This document shows, one piece after another, positions 63,130 to 64,000 of a stretch of DNA of 64,000 bases (the first letter of the stretch is position 1; each line of letters starts with the position of its first letter). The DNA comes from RUG705 sp934101175 (GTDB lineage: Bacteria; Bacillota_I; Bacilli_A; RF39; UBA660): assembly GCA_934101175.1 (NCBI GenBank), contig CAKOQC010000001.1:186001-250000 (forward strand), given 5' to 3'. A program made the position numbers and the translations under genes. The notes beneath the pieces are model-generated. The model had not been told where the DNA came from, searched no databases, and saw only the letters and a program-made list of their open reading frames with translations.

Positions 63130-64000
63130 CTATCTTTTTCTTTTATCATATTTATCATAATTATTATATATATTATAATTTTCATATATATTATTATATT
63201 TTTCTTCATTATAATACTTATAATCATTATATATATTATTACGTTCTTTTGCTTCACGAGAACGTCTTTCATATTCTTTTACTTTATTAGGGTGTGCTTT
63301 ATAACCACTAGTTATTTCTTCTTGTGAAAATTTTACTTTATACTGTAACCATTCAAAGAATGAAATATCTGATGAAGTCTTAAGAACTAAATTTAAATAT
63401 TGTGAATATAATTTTTCTTTTGTTGTATTTAATGATTGACAAACACTCTGAATTATAATCTCATCTCTTAACCAATCAATAAAAATAATTCCCTCTTTTT
63501 TAGTATTATCATTTAAAAATTCCTTATATAACTCTTCTTGATCTTTTCCTAATTTATTACAAAATTCTTTTTGTGCCGTATATAATTTCTTTAATACTTC
63601 AATAAATTGTTTAGAATTAATCCCTTTATCCATTTTTCTTATTGAACGGTATAATTGATAAATATTTCTTCTAGCTTTAAGTTTATCTGCATAAAATACC
63701 ATTACTGCAAAATCTCCTTCAAGGAAATCTACTAAAGTATCTTTAGATAATTCTAAATACATGTTCAAAAAATCTAAATATGTGATACTTATATGATAAA
63801 ATTTAGCATATCTTTCATAAATTGTTTTAGCATCTAATGTTTGATTATTATTACTATTATTATTAAAATTTTTAATCTCATTATAATGTTTCTTTATAAA
63901 GTCATATGCTAAATTAACTTCTTGCATCTTTTCTTTAGCATCTTTTAATGTACATACATCTGGGTGATATTTTCTAACTTGTTCACGATATTTTACTCTT
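63130..64000 (-). CDS. J-domain protein, 5' end outside window
   Basis: The frame is open to the window edge. It begins within a J domain (VKYREQVRKYHPDVCTLKDA, then EKMQEVNLAYDFIKKHY), where HPD is the motif that stimulates the ATPase of DnaK. No DnaJ zinc-finger or C-terminal domains follow. Instead there are about 250 residues of helical, charged sequence with weak repeats (for example FLEGDFAVMVFYADKLKA), and a tail rich in Tyr, Asn and Lys. This is a specialised J protein rather than DnaJ itself. It is the upstream gene of a probable operon with the two small genes. Partner and target are unknown. Confidence 0.85.
   Translation of the reverse strand, partial: RVKYREQVRKYHPDVCTLKDAKEKMQEVNLAYDFIKKHYNEIKNFNNNSNNNQTLDAKTIYERYAKFYHISITYLDFLNMYLELSKDTLVDFLEGDFAVMVFYADKLKARRNIYQLYRSIRKMDKGINSKQFIEVLKKLYTAQKEFCNKLGKDQEELYKEFLNDNTKKEGIIFIDWLRDEIIIQSVCQSLNTTKEKLYSQYLNLVLKTSSDISFFEWLQYKVKFSQEEITSGYKAHPNKVKEYERRSREAKERNNIYNDYKYYNEEKYNNIYENYNIYNNYDKYDKRKR

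Noticed and set aside
1..64000. Mollicute genetic code (TGA as Trp)
   Set aside because: The response regulator gene ends at TGA with a 4-bp overlap with the kinase, and Trp codons elsewhere are TGG.
1..64000. CRISPR arrays, insertion sequences with intact transposases, tRNA and rRNA genes
   Set aside because: No regularly spaced repeats, no DDE transposase text and no tRNA-like cloverleaf apart from tmRNA were seen.

Overview
The window is strongly AT-rich bacterial DNA with short intergenic gaps and clear Shine-Dalgarno sites. It encodes a peptidoglycan wall (class A penicillin-binding protein, FemAB-type ligase), an Ile T-box, tmRNA, GerQ, YlbM/TmcAL, NatAB-type ABC genes, class III ribonucleotide reductase and pyruvate phosphate dikinase. 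Together these point to an anaerobic, probably gut-associated Bacillota of the Bacilli/Erysipelotrichia/RF39-like kind. TGA is used as a stop (for example at the end of the response regulator gene), so this is not a code-4 mollicute. The lineage is an inference; no 16S gene is present.

Layout. 1-5.0 kb: 3' end of a penicillin-binding protein, a GT2 glycosyltransferase with a helical repeat tail, and a two-component system. 5.0-13.9 kb: an accessory block around ssrA (tmRNA). It holds a holin-like pair, small genes of unknown function, a Nudix enzyme, a lipoprotein, duplicated intergenic cassettes, two decayed gene copies, and a 752-residue protein with eight short N-terminal repeats and a sigma-70-like C-terminus. 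14-27 kb: PAP2-like protein, TmcAL, FemAB ligase, TGS/uridine-kinase-like protein, the anaerobic NrdD-NrdG operon with the glycyl-radical tail as a separate 57-residue gene, and a T-box-controlled CYTH-ileS operon. 26.8-27.6 kb: a RhuM fragment joined to a headless Nudix gene. 27.6-41.3 kb: parE, rarA, a protein with clamp-binding-like motifs, a lone ABC membrane domain, PduL, GerQ, LemA, an alternative sigma factor interrupted by one in-frame TAA, Nudix and PHP enzymes. 41.5-49 kb: ppdK, tdk, a Xer recombinase, a NatAB-like ABC exporter and rnc. 49-60.8 kb: a degenerate ZnuA-fold lipoprotein containing a LysM domain, a transglutaminase-like protein, and convergent to them a 2957-residue surface protein built of InlB-type and glycine-rich modules. 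60.9-64 kb: gpmI, small membrane/DUF1292-like genes and a J-domain protein cut by the window end.

Most genes are ordinary core functions. The parts most worth a second look are the repeat-sigma protein, the interrupted sigma factor, the split NrdD, the LysM-in-ZnuA lipoprotein, the giant modular surface protein and the duplicated cassettes beside tmRNA. All family assignments come from reading motifs by eye; no database search was run.
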